A stretch of DNA of 44,774 bases, from the NCBI GenBank assembly GCA_030725715.1, contig JANRFG010000007.1, positions 1-44,774 on the forward strand, in the 5' to 3' direction. Made by a program: the position numbers and the translations under genes. The notes below the pieces were generated by a model. The model made no database searches. It had not been told where the DNA came from and saw only the letters and a list, made by a program, of their open reading frames with translations. Below are positions 28,931 to 37,739 of the stretch, in pieces. Numbering within the stretch: the first letter of the stretch is position 1; each line of letters opens with the position of its first letter. Source of the stretch: Opitutales bacterium (GTDB lineage Bacteria > Verrucomicrobiota > Verrucomicrobiia > Opitutales > UBA953).

Positions 28931-30256
28931 TCAATCCTGGAGGGCCTGACCGGAAGTTTCCTTGCCGAGGAAGGCGACGAAAAGACCTACGGCATAGACG
29001 AGCGTGATCGCGGCCGCGGCCTGCTGATAGCCGCCGAGGCTCTCGACCAACTTGCCGCTGAGCAGCACGAAAGGCACGGCGACCAGACGGCCGGTATTGT
29101 AGCAGATCCCCTGCCCCGTCGCGCGGACGCGGGTCGGGAACAACTCCGGCAGATAGAGCGGGAAGAATCCGAAGAAGGCCGTGGCAGCCATCCCGAGCAG
29201 GAAGACCTTCGCGGCCATGACCCAAGGGAAGATGCCGAAGAGCATCGTCCCGGACCAGTCGGCCGGCGTGCGGTAGATCCAGACCGTCGCGACCAAGGCG
29301 AAGCCACAAAGCAACTGGTAGCCCAGCCGACGACGCAGGCCCGCCAGGAGGAGCGGGGCCACGAAGGTGCTGCAGCAGGCCCCGGCGGAGACGATGACCA
29401 TCGCCATGGCCTTGGCGCGGGGATTATCCGGACCCGCGAGGTCGCCGACCCAGAGCGGGATCCACTGGACCGCGCCCCACGTGCCGACGAAGACGACGGA
29501 GACCATCAGGATGCCCGCGATCGTCGTGCCGCGGAGCTCGCCGCTGAAGACCTCGCCGATCTTGGAACGGGCGGGCGCGACGGAGGCGGCCTCCTTAGCC
29601 GCGGAGCGTTCCCACTTCTCGGACTCGGGCACGAACAGGCGGATGAGCAAGGTCAGGATCGCCGGCGAAGCGCCGATGAGGAAGTGGATGCGCCAGGAAG
29701 AGCCGTCGGCGGGATAAGCGAGCGCCATGCAGCCCACGAGCACCATGCCGAGATTGGCCGCCATGCCGATGGCGCCGGCCATCTTGGAGCGATGGCGTTC
29801 CGGCCAGGCCTCCATCACGAGCGCCACGCCGAGCGCCCATTCGCCGCCCATGCCGAGCGCCGCCATGAAGCGGGCGGCGGCGAGGTGCGTCGGGTCCGTC
29901 GCGAAGTAGCAGACGCCGCTGAAGATCGAGTAGAACAGGATGCTGAAGGACATCGCCTTCACGCGGCCGATGCGGTCGCCGAGCCAGCCGAAGGCCGCGC
30001 CACCGAGGGCGGCGCCGACGAGGAAGGCCGCGGTGATGATACCCATCCAGCCACCGACCCAACCGTTGATCGCCTTGACGCCGAGCGCGGCGATGTCGGC
30101 GGGTACCATGCTCTTGAGCGCCGGGCCCGCGAGCGTCGGGAAGAGCGCCTGCTCATAGCCGTCCATCATCCAACCGAGGAAACCGGCGAGCAGCGTCATC
30201 TGCATGCCCTTCGTGATCGCATCACGGGTGTCTTTAGCGTCGTGCATGGGGTTCAT
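28931..30256 (-). CDS. MFS transporter, second of the locus
   Basis: A 441-residue protein with about 12 membrane segments. FLGWMMDGYEQALFPTLAGP is helix 1 with its acidic residue, GDRIGRVKAMSFSILFY the signature loop, and ALGMGGEWALGVALVMEAWP the helix 4-5 block shared with the MFS at 25195. The two are related but not close duplicates. It is followed after 6 bp by the enolase-family gene, so it probably imports that enzyme's substrate. The LysR gene lies 45 bp upstream on the same strand. The start is the ATG at 30256; an ATG three codons later is equally possible. Confidence 0.9.
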   Translation of the reverse strand: MNPMHDAKDTRDAITKGMQMTLLAGFLGWMMDGYEQALFPTLAGPALKSMVPADIAALGVKAINGWVGGWMGIITAAFLVGAALGGAAFGWLGDRIGRVKAMSFSILFYSIFSGVCYFATDPTHLAAARFMAALGMGGEWALGVALVMEAWPERHRSKMAGAIGMAANLGMVLVGCMALAYPADGSSWRIHFLIGASPAILTLLIRLFVPESEKWERSAAKEAASVAPARSKIGEVFSGELRGTTIAGILMVSVVFVGTWGAVQWIPLWVGDLAGPDNPRAKAMAMVIVSAGACCSTFVAPLLLAGLRRRLGYQLLCGFALVATVWIYRTPADWSGTMLFGIFPWVMAAKVFLLGMAATAFFGFFPLYLPELFPTRVRATGQGICYNTGRLVAVPFVLLSGKLVESLGGYQQAAAAITLVYAVGLFVAFLGKETSGQALQD

Positions 30257-30301
30257 GTCATCAGAAGAAGATATGCCGGGGCTTCAAGGGGCGATTTGCG
30301 G

Positions 30302-31177
30302 CTAGGCCACGGCTTCGCCGATCAGCAGCCGGCGGAACGACTGGGCAGCGGGGGAAAGCTCCTGACCTTTGCGCTGCAGCAAGGCCACCGAACGACGGAT
30401 GGGGGCGCCGCCCAGCCGGACCACCGCGCAACCCGGCACGGAACCGCGCGCGGCAAGTTCCGGAAGCAGCGCGATACCGAGATCCGCCGCCACCAGGGAA
30501 CGGATCGTCTCAAGTTCGCCACTCTCGCAGGCCGTCCGCGGTTCGAACCCGGCCGCGCGGCAGGCCGCCTGGGCGACATCGCGCGCCCTGCCCTTGTAAA
30601 AGACGAACGCCTCCTTCGCCAACTCGGCCAACTTGGGCAGACGTCGACGCGCCAAGGGATGCTTCCTCGGGACGAGGAGCACGAAAGACTCATCCAACAG
30701 AGGCGTCACCTGGAAGGCGTCGCCAGAGGCGGGCAGTTGGACCACGCCGAGTTCGATCCGCCCCGCTTCCACCCATTGCGCCACGACCTCCGAAGTGCCT
30801 TCCAGCAAAGCCAATTCGACCTGCGGGTGCTTGCGACGGAAGGCCGCGATGGCGGCGGGTAACAGACACGCGCTCACGGAGGGAATCGCCCCCACGGCCA
30901 GCCGACCACCTTTCATGGCGACCTGGTCGCCGACCGCGCGACGCGTCGCCTGGGCTTGAGCCAACAGGGCCTCGGCATGGGTCCGCAGGGTCTCCCCCGC
31001 CGGGGTGAGCGTCGTCTCGCGGCGGCCACGGTTGAACAGGCGGGCGCCCAGTTCGGCTTCGAGCTTGCGCATCTGCTCGCTCAAGGCGGCCTGCGCCAGG
31101 TTGAGCTTGGCCGCGGCGCGCGTGAAGCTCCGCTGTCGCGCGGCCTCGAGGAAGTATTCCAGCTGATAAAGGTCCAT
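30302..31177 (-). CDS. LysR family transcriptional regulator
   Basis: A 291-residue regulator. The winged HTH at the N-terminus (YQLEYFLEAARQRSFTRAA, then LNLAQAALSEQMRKLEAELG) is textbook LysR, followed by the linker helix and the two-lobed effector domain (GAIPSVSACLLPAAIAAF; PLLDESFVLLVPRKHPL). It is divergent from the DapA-like/OYE genes with a 73-bp gap and precedes the MFS/enolase genes on its own strand. It is therefore the obvious candidate controller of both arms. The effector is presumably a pathway intermediate. Confidence 0.93.
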   Translation of the reverse strand: MDLYQLEYFLEAARQRSFTRAAAKLNLAQAALSEQMRKLEAELGARLFNRGRRETTLTPAGETLRTHAEALLAQAQATRRAVGDQVAMKGGRLAVGAIPSVSACLLPAAIAAFRRKHPQVELALLEGTSEVVAQWVEAGRIELGVVQLPASGDAFQVTPLLDESFVLLVPRKHPLARRRLPKLAELAKEAFVFYKGRARDVAQAACRAAGFEPRTACESGELETIRSLVAADLGIALLPELAARGSVPGCAVVRLGGAPIRRSVALLQRKGQELSPAAQSFRRLLIGEAVA

Positions 31178-31250
31178 CGTTTATTCCGTCGATACTCGCT
31201 GGAAACTAATGTTTTTCAAGCATCATGGAAAGTGGTAAGGTATCTCCCCC
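31178..31250. promoter_or_regulatory. Divergent LysR control region
   Basis: A 73-bp gap between divergent genes, noticeably AT-richer than the flanks (AACTAATGTTTTTCAAG). TGGAAA occurs twice (in CTGGAAACTAAT and CATGGAAAGTGG). A possible plus-strand promoter is TTTTCA, 17 bp, TAAGGT, ending only 12 bp before the ATG at 31251. A T-N11-A LysR box is compatible with the sequence but cannot be singled out. Confidence 0.4.
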
Positions 31251-32369
31251 ATGAAGCCGCTGATCGACCGCCCCGAGGACCTATCACCGACGACGCCTTG
31301 GTCGGCCACGAAATGGGCCTGGACGGCCGAGGAAGCGCTCGTGGACCACCGCACCAAGGCGCGCCTCTGCTCCGCCGTGCTCCTGCCCTTCCGCGACGGC
31401 AAGCCCGACTGGGCGAGCTTCGTCTCCGAGATCCGCTGGCAGAAGGCCGCGGCCGACCATTACGGCGTCGAACTGGTGCCGGTGCTCAACGCCGACACGG
31501 GCTACATCTTCGACCTCGACGACCGGATGTATGCCGAGGTGCTCCGCCAGTTCCGCGCGGCCTTCCCGGACATGCGCTTCATCGCCGGCATCACCGCCCG
31601 AGGCGCGCAGGACGACACCACCTTCAAGGCCGAGCGCTACCGCGGGCTGCTGGACCTCGTCCAGGCCCATGACAACTGCGAGGTGATGATCATGACCTCC
31701 AAGTGGCTCAACACGCTCGACCCTGAGCGTCGCCGCGACGGTTACTACCAGATCGCCGAATGGCTCATCCGCCCCGGCATCGTGCACGCGCTCGAACCCG
31801 CGTTCGTCCCGTGGGCCACGCCCTACGAGCCTTGGCTGCTCCACCAGCTGGCCATCCACCCGAAGTTCGTGGGCGGCAAGGTCAGCACGCTGGATGAACC
31901 GCACTTCCTCTACTGGGCGGCGATGTGCAAGGACCTGAAGCTCGATTTCGCCCCGCACAGCGGCGACGACTACGGCATCGCCACGGCCATCAAGACCGGC
32001 CTGCCCCTGCTCATCGGCGCCGCCAGCAGCGCCGCCCCGCAGATCTGCGCCGCGAAGGACATGTGGCTCGACGACGGCGCGCCCGGGAAGAAATTCCCCA
32101 CGGGCACGGGTCGCTTCGACACCCGCGTCTACAAGCTCTTCGAGGCCTTCCAGTCGCTTGAAGACCAGGTCTTCCGCCTCGACGCCAAGGGCAGCGCCGC
32201 CGCCTACAAGCACAGCACCGCGCACCTGCTCCACCAGCTGGGCGTCATTGCGTCGCCCGAACCGCATCCCGCCTGCAAAGACGTCCGCGGACCGGACGAA
32301 GCCGCCCGCATGACCGAAGCCATGGTGCGCACGCGCCGCATCTCGGAACGCCTCGACATCCCCCGCTGA
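31251..32369 (+). CDS. DapA-type (DHDPS/NAL superfamily) aldolase or lyase
   Basis: A 372-residue TIM-barrel protein that reads like a divergent dihydrodipicolinate synthase: VLLPFRDGKPDWASFVSEI (the P-F-x-D-G start), ELVPVLNADTGYIFDLDDR, FIAGITARG, and a candidate Schiff-base lysine in PKFVGGKVSTLDEPHF. It also has GLPLLIGAASSAAPQICAA, equivalent to the P-x-x-G-x-x-S helix. The usual GTTGE threonine/tyrosine motif is replaced by LNADTGY, so it is not a lysine-biosynthesis enzyme. In context it is likely to cleave or hydrate a 2-oxo acid from the MLE-type enzyme. It starts 73 bp from the LysR gene and is followed after 8 bp by the OYE gene. Confidence 0.75.
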   Translation: MKPLIDRPEDLSPTTPWSATKWAWTAEEALVDHRTKARLCSAVLLPFRDGKPDWASFVSEIRWQKAAADHYGVELVPVLNADTGYIFDLDDRMYAEVLRQFRAAFPDMRFIAGITARGAQDDTTFKAERYRGLLDLVQAHDNCEVMIMTSKWLNTLDPERRRDGYYQIAEWLIRPGIVHALEPAFVPWATPYEPWLLHQLAIHPKFVGGKVSTLDEPHFLYWAAMCKDLKLDFAPHSGDDYGIATAIKTGLPLLIGAASSAAPQICAAKDMWLDDGAPGKKFPTGTGRFDTRVYKLFEAFQSLEDQVFRLDAKGSAAAYKHSTAHLLHQLGVIASPEPHPACKDVRGPDEAARMTEAMVRTRRISERLDIPR

Positions 32370-32377
32370 ACCTTATC

Positions 32378-33865
32378 ATGACCACTCCCTTCAAGCTCAC
32401 CCGCGTCGCTTCGCTCAAGACCGTCGCCGACTTCCGCGCGCACTGCGCCGGGCTCGGCGTCGACCTGCCCCTCGAGGACGCCATCGAAGCCGGCGCCGGC
32501 AATCCCCTCTCGCAGCCGATCGCCCGCACGCAGGTCAACGGCAAGACCATCGGCAACCGCATCGCCATCCACCCGATGGAAGGCTGGGACGGCACGACCA
32601 CCGGCGGCATCTCCGAGGAGATGAAGCGACGCTGGCAGCGCTTCGGCGCGAGCGGCGCCAAGCTGATCTGTGGCGCCGAGGCCATGGCCGTGCGCGCCGA
32701 CGGGCGGGCGAACATGAACCAGCTCATCCTCAACGAGGAGAACCGCGCCGGCATCACCGAGCTCGTGGGCATCCTCAAGGCCGAGCACCTGGCCCGGTGG
32801 GGCTCGGTCGACGACCTCGTCATCGGCTTCCAGCTGACGCACTCCGGCCGCTTCTGCCGCCCTCATGACAAGAAGCGCTGGGAATCCCGCGTGGCCTACC
32901 GCCACCCGATCCTCGACAAGAAGTTCAACGTCACCTCCGACGACCAGGTGCTGACCGACGCCGACGTCGAGGAGCTGATCCGCTGCTACGTCCGGGCCGC
33001 CCGCGTGGCCCGCGACTGCGGCGCCGACTTCGTGGACATCAAGCACTGCCACGGGTACCTGCTGCACGAGTTCCTCGGCGCGCATACGCGCCCGGGCAAG
33101 TTCGGCGGCTCCTTCGAGAACCGCACCCGCATCCTGCGGGACATCATCGCGGGCATCCGCGCCGACGGTAACGCCATCGACATCGGCGTCCGCCTGAGCC
33201 TGTTCGACATGGTGCCTTTCCGCCCTGACCCGGCGCTCAGCCAGCCCGGCAAGCTCGGCCCCGGCATCCCTGAAGAACACGCCACGCTCCTGCCCTACCG
33301 CTATGCTTTCGGCGTGAACCAGGCCAAGCCCACCGAGATCGACCTCACCGAGACCTTCGCGTTCGTGCAGCTGCTCGGCGAACTCGGCGTGAAGATCCTG
33401 AACACCACCGCCGGCTCGCCTTACTACAATCCGCATCTCCAGCGCCCGGCGGCCTATCCGCCCAGCGACGGCTACCAGCCCGCGCATGACCCGCTGATCG
33501 ACGTCGCCCGTCAGGTGCGCGTCGTCCGCGAAGTCCGCGCCCAGGCCCCGGCCGGCATGATCGTGGTCAGCTCCGGCCTCAGTTACGTGCAGGAATACCT
33601 GCCGCACCTCGCGCAGCACATCCTGCGCACCGGGGGCAGCGACGCCATCGGCGTGGGCCGCGCGGTGCTCAGCTATCCGGCCATGCTGGCCGACGCCGCG
33701 AAGAACGGCGCGATGGAGACGAAGTTCATCTGCCGCACCTTCAGCGACTGCACGACCGCGCCCCGCAACGGACTCATCTCCGGCTGCTACCCGCTCGACA
33801 AGTATTACACCGCCAAGCGCGAGTTCCAGCAGCTGAAAGACATCAAAAAGGCCGTCGGAAGCTGA
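32378..33865 (+). CDS. Old-yellow-enzyme family NADH:flavin oxidoreductase
   Basis: A 495-residue FMN TIM-barrel reductase. Family blocks: RIAIHPMEGWDGTTTGG (FMN-binding strand 1), GFQLTHSGRFCRP, DFVDIKHCHGYLLHEFLG (the H-x-x-H-G-Y-L active-site block) and RPGKFGGSFENRTRILRD. The phosphate site is GGSDAIGVGRAVLSYP. The C-terminal cysteines (ICRTFSDCTTAPRNGLISGC) echo the region where 2,4-dienoyl-CoA reductase-like members bind an Fe-S cluster, but the spacing differs. The second-half domain of those reductases is missing. An NAD(P)H-dependent ene-reductase in the same pathway as the DapA-like protein is inferred from the 8-bp spacing. Confidence 0.9.
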   Translation: MTTPFKLTRVASLKTVADFRAHCAGLGVDLPLEDAIEAGAGNPLSQPIARTQVNGKTIGNRIAIHPMEGWDGTTTGGISEEMKRRWQRFGASGAKLICGAEAMAVRADGRANMNQLILNEENRAGITELVGILKAEHLARWGSVDDLVIGFQLTHSGRFCRPHDKKRWESRVAYRHPILDKKFNVTSDDQVLTDADVEELIRCYVRAARVARDCGADFVDIKHCHGYLLHEFLGAHTRPGKFGGSFENRTRILRDIIAGIRADGNAIDIGVRLSLFDMVPFRPDPALSQPGKLGPGIPEEHATLLPYRYAFGVNQAKPTEIDLTETFAFVQLLGELGVKILNTTAGSPYYNPHLQRPAAYPPSDGYQPAHDPLIDVARQVRVVREVRAQAPAGMIVVSSGLSYVQEYLPHLAQHILRTGGSDAIGVGRAVLSYPAMLADAAKNGAMETKFICRTFSDCTTAPRNGLISGCYPLDKYYTAKREFQQLKDIKKAVGS

Positions 33866-33876
33866 AAACCTGGGTG

Positions 33877-33921
33877 CCTAAGGGGTTGCAGGGAGAAGCG
33901 GCATAGGGACAATCCCCTAGG
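33877..33921 (+). repeat. Inverted repeat covering the start codon of the first giant gene
   Basis: CCTAAGGGGTTG (33877-33888) can pair with CAATCCCCTAGG (33910-33921) over 12 positions with one mismatch and one G-T pair, leaving a 21-nt loop. The last G of the 3' arm is the first base of the GTG start at 33921. It could terminate the OYE transcript or sequester the start. There is no U-run. Confidence 0.5.
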
Positions 33922-36900
33922 TGTCGTCCCCCCGCGCCACCCTCTCCGCCTCGCGGTCCACCGCGCGCAGCGGCTTCAGCCTCGTGCTGACGCTGACGGT
34001 GATGGCCATGCTCACGCTGACGGTGATCACCGCCGCCGCCTTCATCACCGTCGAATCCCGGCTCGCGACGCAGCATCACCTCGCCACGCGGGCGCGGCTC
34101 AACGGGTTGGCCGCCGTCCGGCTCGCGCTGGCCCACCTGCAGCAGGAAGCCGGGCCCGACCAACGGGCCACGGCGCGGGCCGACTTCACCGTCACGCATA
34201 CGCAACCCGGGCGCAACTGGACGGGCGTGCGCAACGCGATGTGGACGGGCGTCTGGCGCAACGACGCCCCGCTGCAGCCGCCGGCCTGGCTGATCAGCGG
34301 CCGGCACGACCGGACGGCCGGCGCCCAGTCGGCGTCGCTCGCTTCTTCCTTCGATCCGCGCCAGCCGGTGAGCGCGACCAATCCGAAGCCGGATTATCCC
34401 GAAGCGGTCTGGCTGCCCTGGCAGACCGACTATGCTCCGCCCCCTTCGACGCTCGTCACGCTCGTCGGCGCCGCCACGGCGGAAGGCCCGGTGGACGCCG
34501 TGCCCGCGATCCTCAAGGCCGCGCCGGAGACGCCCGGCCGCCCGGACGGACGCGTCTCCCTGCCGAAGATCGCCCTGCCGGACCAAGCCCGCGGAGCTTA
34601 CGCCTACTGGATCGGAGACGAAGGCGTGAAAGTCCGGCTCGACGCCCGCGATCCGCGCGCAACCGGCGAGGACAAAGCCCGCCGGCTGGCCGTCAAAGGG
34701 GCCGGCGGCGTCGCGCTGGGCCTGCTGCCGGGCTTCACGGACCTTGACGGCGCCGCGCTCGACCCGCGGATCAGGCGCTTGACGGATTTCGCCGTGGCCC
34801 CGCCGAGCGGCGTCGCCCTCCCGACGGAAGCAGCCGCCCGCGGCCTCTGGACCGACGCCACCGTCGCGTCGGAAGGCGTGCTGGCCGACGCGCTCTGGGG
34901 CGGGCTGCAGGTCGATCTTTCGACCTTGTTCGAGAAACCCTTGGACGCTTTCCGGCTCACGGAATACGGCGGCGGCCCGGGCGCCTCGACCTACGTCTAC
35001 TCGCCCTGGGATCAGAGGACCGGCAGAGGCCCGACGGACGCCTCGGCCGTCTTCGCCGACGCCCGCGCGCTGTTGCGCTGCCGCGAGCCGGGGATGGCGA
35101 ACGACCGGCTCGTCGCGCCGATCTACAGCCTGCCGGACCGGGCGCGACCGAGCGCGCGGCTGCGCGGCCCCCTCTGGGAGGCCCTGCGCGCCCACCATCT
35201 GCTTTACCGCGAACTCAGCGACCGGCCGGGCCGGGCGCCGTCGCTCGACGCCCGCGCGCACTTCCCGAACACCGTGGCGCTGGCGGGACTCATCAACGCC
35301 AGCACCGCCCATTACGGCCACCTGTACAACCGGATGGACACCCCGGAGGACGTCTGGGCGACCGACACCCTGCGCGGCACGCCGGCGCCGCGGCCGCTCA
35401 AGCCGGGCGTCTTCCCTTACGTCGCGCGGCAGCAGCTCGTGCTGGGCCTGCAGGACGCCGGCGGCGAACTGCGGCTGGTGCTCACGCCGATCACGGTGCT
35501 GCACAATCCCTACAACGTCGCGCTGCGGCTGAACCCCGTGAACAGCGGCGACGCGGCGATGCGCCTTTCCTTCCGGCATTGGAACCGCTGGAAGCTCGAC
35601 TTCACGGCGAGCTCCGAGACCTCGACGACCAGCTGGTGGCACGACCTCCTGACCATGGCCTCCCGCACGGGCGGCAACCCGAACGCGGCGGAGAGCATGC
35701 GCGTGTACATCCCGCCGCTGACGCTCGAACCCGGCGAGCTGCGCGTCTTCTCGCTGCCCGGCCCGCAGCCGATGCGCTTCGACCGGCTCGGCACCACGGT
35801 GCCCCGCTTCGATTTCCGCGGAGGCTTCTACGTGCCCTGCCTCACCCCGGGCGGCGGCCCGCTCAACCGCAACGGGACCGACACGCTCAGCGTGCGCTTC
35901 CGGAGCGAGGGTCCGTTCTATGTCCGCCACATGATCTCCTGCTGGCCGGGCGACCGGCTCGACGAGACCGGCAACGCCGGCGACGCCAGCCTCTACAACG
36001 CGGCCAGCGAGGTCACCGAGCTCCTCTCCAACAACCTCGGCGCCGGCCGCAGCGGCTCCGCGCCCGCGAAGCTCATCCCGCCCGGCGCCGTGCTGCCGTC
36101 CCCCGGGCAGCCGCCCGCCGTGCTGGCCGTGCTGGATTACGCGGTGCGCTGGCCCGGCGACGCCCTGCCCTTCCCGTTGTTCACCCGCTCGAACCCGACC
36201 GCCGCGATGACGCGCCCCGAGGCCACCGGCTGGTCGCCCGGCGGGATGCCGGCCGGGCACGCGACGACCTCGAGCAGTTTCCGCATGACCATCCGCGCGG
36301 CGAACGACTGGTCCGAAGTGCTCGAGACCGACGGCCCGGGCGGCAAGGCGTTCGGCGGGCTCAGCGCCTCCTCGTCGGGCCAGCACGCCGCGGTGTTCAC
36401 CTCCGTGCCGCTCGCCGCCCCGGTCTCGCTCGCCGAGTACGCCCACGCGAACATCCACCTGCGCGACCAGGATCCGCTCCTCGTCGCGGGCAACAGCTTC
36501 GCCTCGCCGTTCATCCCGCGCCATCGCGTCTGGAACTACCGCTCCGGCCAGAACAACACCGACCTCGACCGCTCCTACCTCATCAACGCGGCGCTCTTCG
36601 ACCGGCACTTCCTCTCCGGGGCCGCGCCGACGTGGGCCGACGGACGCGAGGTGACGCCGCTCACGCAGGTCCTCGACGACTTCGCGGCCGGCCGGACGCG
36701 GTTGGGCAACGTCCGCCTGCGGCCGCTGCCGGCGACGGACACGGCCGCGCGCCTCCGCTCGCACCGCACCTTCGCGACGGCGGTCATGTCGGAAGGCGCC
36801 TTCAACGTGAACAGCGTCTCGCCCAACGCCTGGGCCGCGCTGCTCGGCGCGACCAAGGGACTGCCCTCGGGGCTGGCGGCCGGCGACCGCGACGCGCGCT

Positions 36901-37739
36901 ACCCGCGCGCCAACCGGCTCGACGCCGTGCCCGCCGCGGTCCGCGCGGCGCCCTCAGAAGAGGCGGCCTGGAACGGCCTGCGCTCGCTCGATGACCGGCA
37001 GCTGCGGCTGCTCGCGCAGGGCATCGTGGACGAGATCCGTTGGCGGACGATCTACCCGCACCGCAACGAGAACTACGTGTCGCCGAACCACGACCAACCG
37101 CGTTCGTACCGGGGGGCGACCGCGACGACCCGGGTGAACGTGCCCGCCCCGTTCCAAGGGCTCGCGCAGTTCGTGAACCGCTACCTCTGCAACACCTTCG
37201 CCTTCATCGGCCACGGCGGGTGCCTGCAGAACGGCATCCATCGCGCCCATGCGGCCGGCGCCGCGCTCGCGCCAGCCGCCGGGCCGGGCACTCCGCTGTC
37301 GGCGGAAGGCGCGCAGGCGCCGAACCGAGGCCCGGGCCAGACGCCTTGGACCGACCCCACCTGCCGCGTGAACCTGCGCGGCGGCGAGGCGTCGGGGCCG
37401 GGCATCGGGACCGCCACGATGGCGGAAGGCGCGCCGGGCGCGCTCCTGCAGTCCGACGTCCTGGAGGCGATCGGACCGGCGCTCACGGCGCGCTCCGACA
37501 CGTTCGTCATCCGCGTCTACGCGGAGGCCGCCTCGGCGGACGGCGTCGCCGGTGCGTGGTTCGAAGCCGTCGCGCAACGCCGCCCCGCCTTCATGGACGC
37601 GCGTCAGGCCGCCGAGACGCCCGTCACCCATCCGACGGATTCCCGGCTGAAGAACCCGGCGCTCCGGCCGGTGAACCGCATGCTCGGCCGCCGCTTCCAT
37701 CTGACGGACTTCCGCGGCCTCCGCGCCGATCAGCTATGA
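33921..37739 (+). CDS. Verru_Chthon cassette protein A-like giant protein, copy 1
   Basis: 1272 residues, function unknown. The start is fixed: GTG at 33921 directly follows an in-frame TAG, and no other start precedes the prepilin motif. The N-terminus SARSGFSLVLTLTVMAML-type segment (about residues 13-40) is a type III/IV-pilin-like signal (cut expected at G|F) with a long hydrophobic helix but no Glu5. LATRARLNGLAAVRLALAH and LQQEAGPDQR follow. Further landmarks are AYAYWIGDEGVKVRLD (about 228), EGAFNVNSVSPNAWAALLG (about 955) and TARSDTFVIRVYAEA (about 1190). The absence of Glu5 and the NVNS-type block recall GspK/PilX tip pseudopilins. It overlaps its partner gene by 4 bp. It is very GC-rich, more so than copy 2 at 39895. 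Confidence 0.85.
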   Translation: MSSPRATLSASRSTARSGFSLVLTLTVMAMLTLTVITAAAFITVESRLATQHHLATRARLNGLAAVRLALAHLQQEAGPDQRATARADFTVTHTQPGRNWTGVRNAMWTGVWRNDAPLQPPAWLISGRHDRTAGAQSASLASSFDPRQPVSATNPKPDYPEAVWLPWQTDYAPPPSTLVTLVGAATAEGPVDAVPAILKAAPETPGRPDGRVSLPKIALPDQARGAYAYWIGDEGVKVRLDARDPRATGEDKARRLAVKGAGGVALGLLPGFTDLDGAALDPRIRRLTDFAVAPPSGVALPTEAAARGLWTDATVASEGVLADALWGGLQVDLSTLFEKPLDAFRLTEYGGGPGASTYVYSPWDQRTGRGPTDASAVFADARALLRCREPGMANDRLVAPIYSLPDRARPSARLRGPLWEALRAHHLLYRELSDRPGRAPSLDARAHFPNTVALAGLINASTAHYGHLYNRMDTPEDVWATDTLRGTPAPRPLKPGVFPYVARQQLVLGLQDAGGELRLVLTPITVLHNPYNVALRLNPVNSGDAAMRLSFRHWNRWKLDFTASSETSTTSWWHDLLTMASRTGGNPNAAESMRVYIPPLTLEPGELRVFSLPGPQPMRFDRLGTTVPRFDFRGGFYVPCLTPGGGPLNRNGTDTLSVRFRSEGPFYVRHMISCWPGDRLDETGNAGDASLYNAASEVTELLSNNLGAGRSGSAPAKLIPPGAVLPSPGQPPAVLAVLDYAVRWPGDALPFPLFTRSNPTAAMTRPEATGWSPGGMPAGHATTSSSFRMTIRAANDWSEVLETDGPGGKAFGGLSASSSGQHAAVFTSVPLAAPVSLAEYAHANIHLRDQDPLLVAGNSFASPFIPRHRVWNYRSGQNNTDLDRSYLINAALFDRHFLSGAAPTWADGREVTPLTQVLDDFAAGRTRLGNVRLRPLPATDTAARLRSHRTFATAVMSEGAFNVNSVSPNAWAALLGATKGLPSGLAAGDRDARYPRANRLDAVPAAVRAAPSEEAAWNGLRSLDDRQLRLLAQGIVDEIRWRTIYPHRNENYVSPNHDQPRSYRGATATTRVNVPAPFQGLAQFVNRYLCNTFAFIGHGGCLQNGIHRAHAAGAALAPAAGPGTPLSAEGAQAPNRGPGQTPWTDPTCRVNLRGGEASGPGIGTATMAEGAPGALLQSDVLEAIGPALTARSDTFVIRVYAEAASADGVAGAWFEAVAQRRPAFMDARQAAETPVTHPTDSRLKNPALRPVNRMLGRRFHLTDFRGLRADQL

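Noticed and set aside
33843-36764. 973-residue minus-strand frame opposite giant copy 1
   Set aside because: Low-complexity shadow; the plus strand has a prepilin signal, conserved blocks and a paralogue at 39895.
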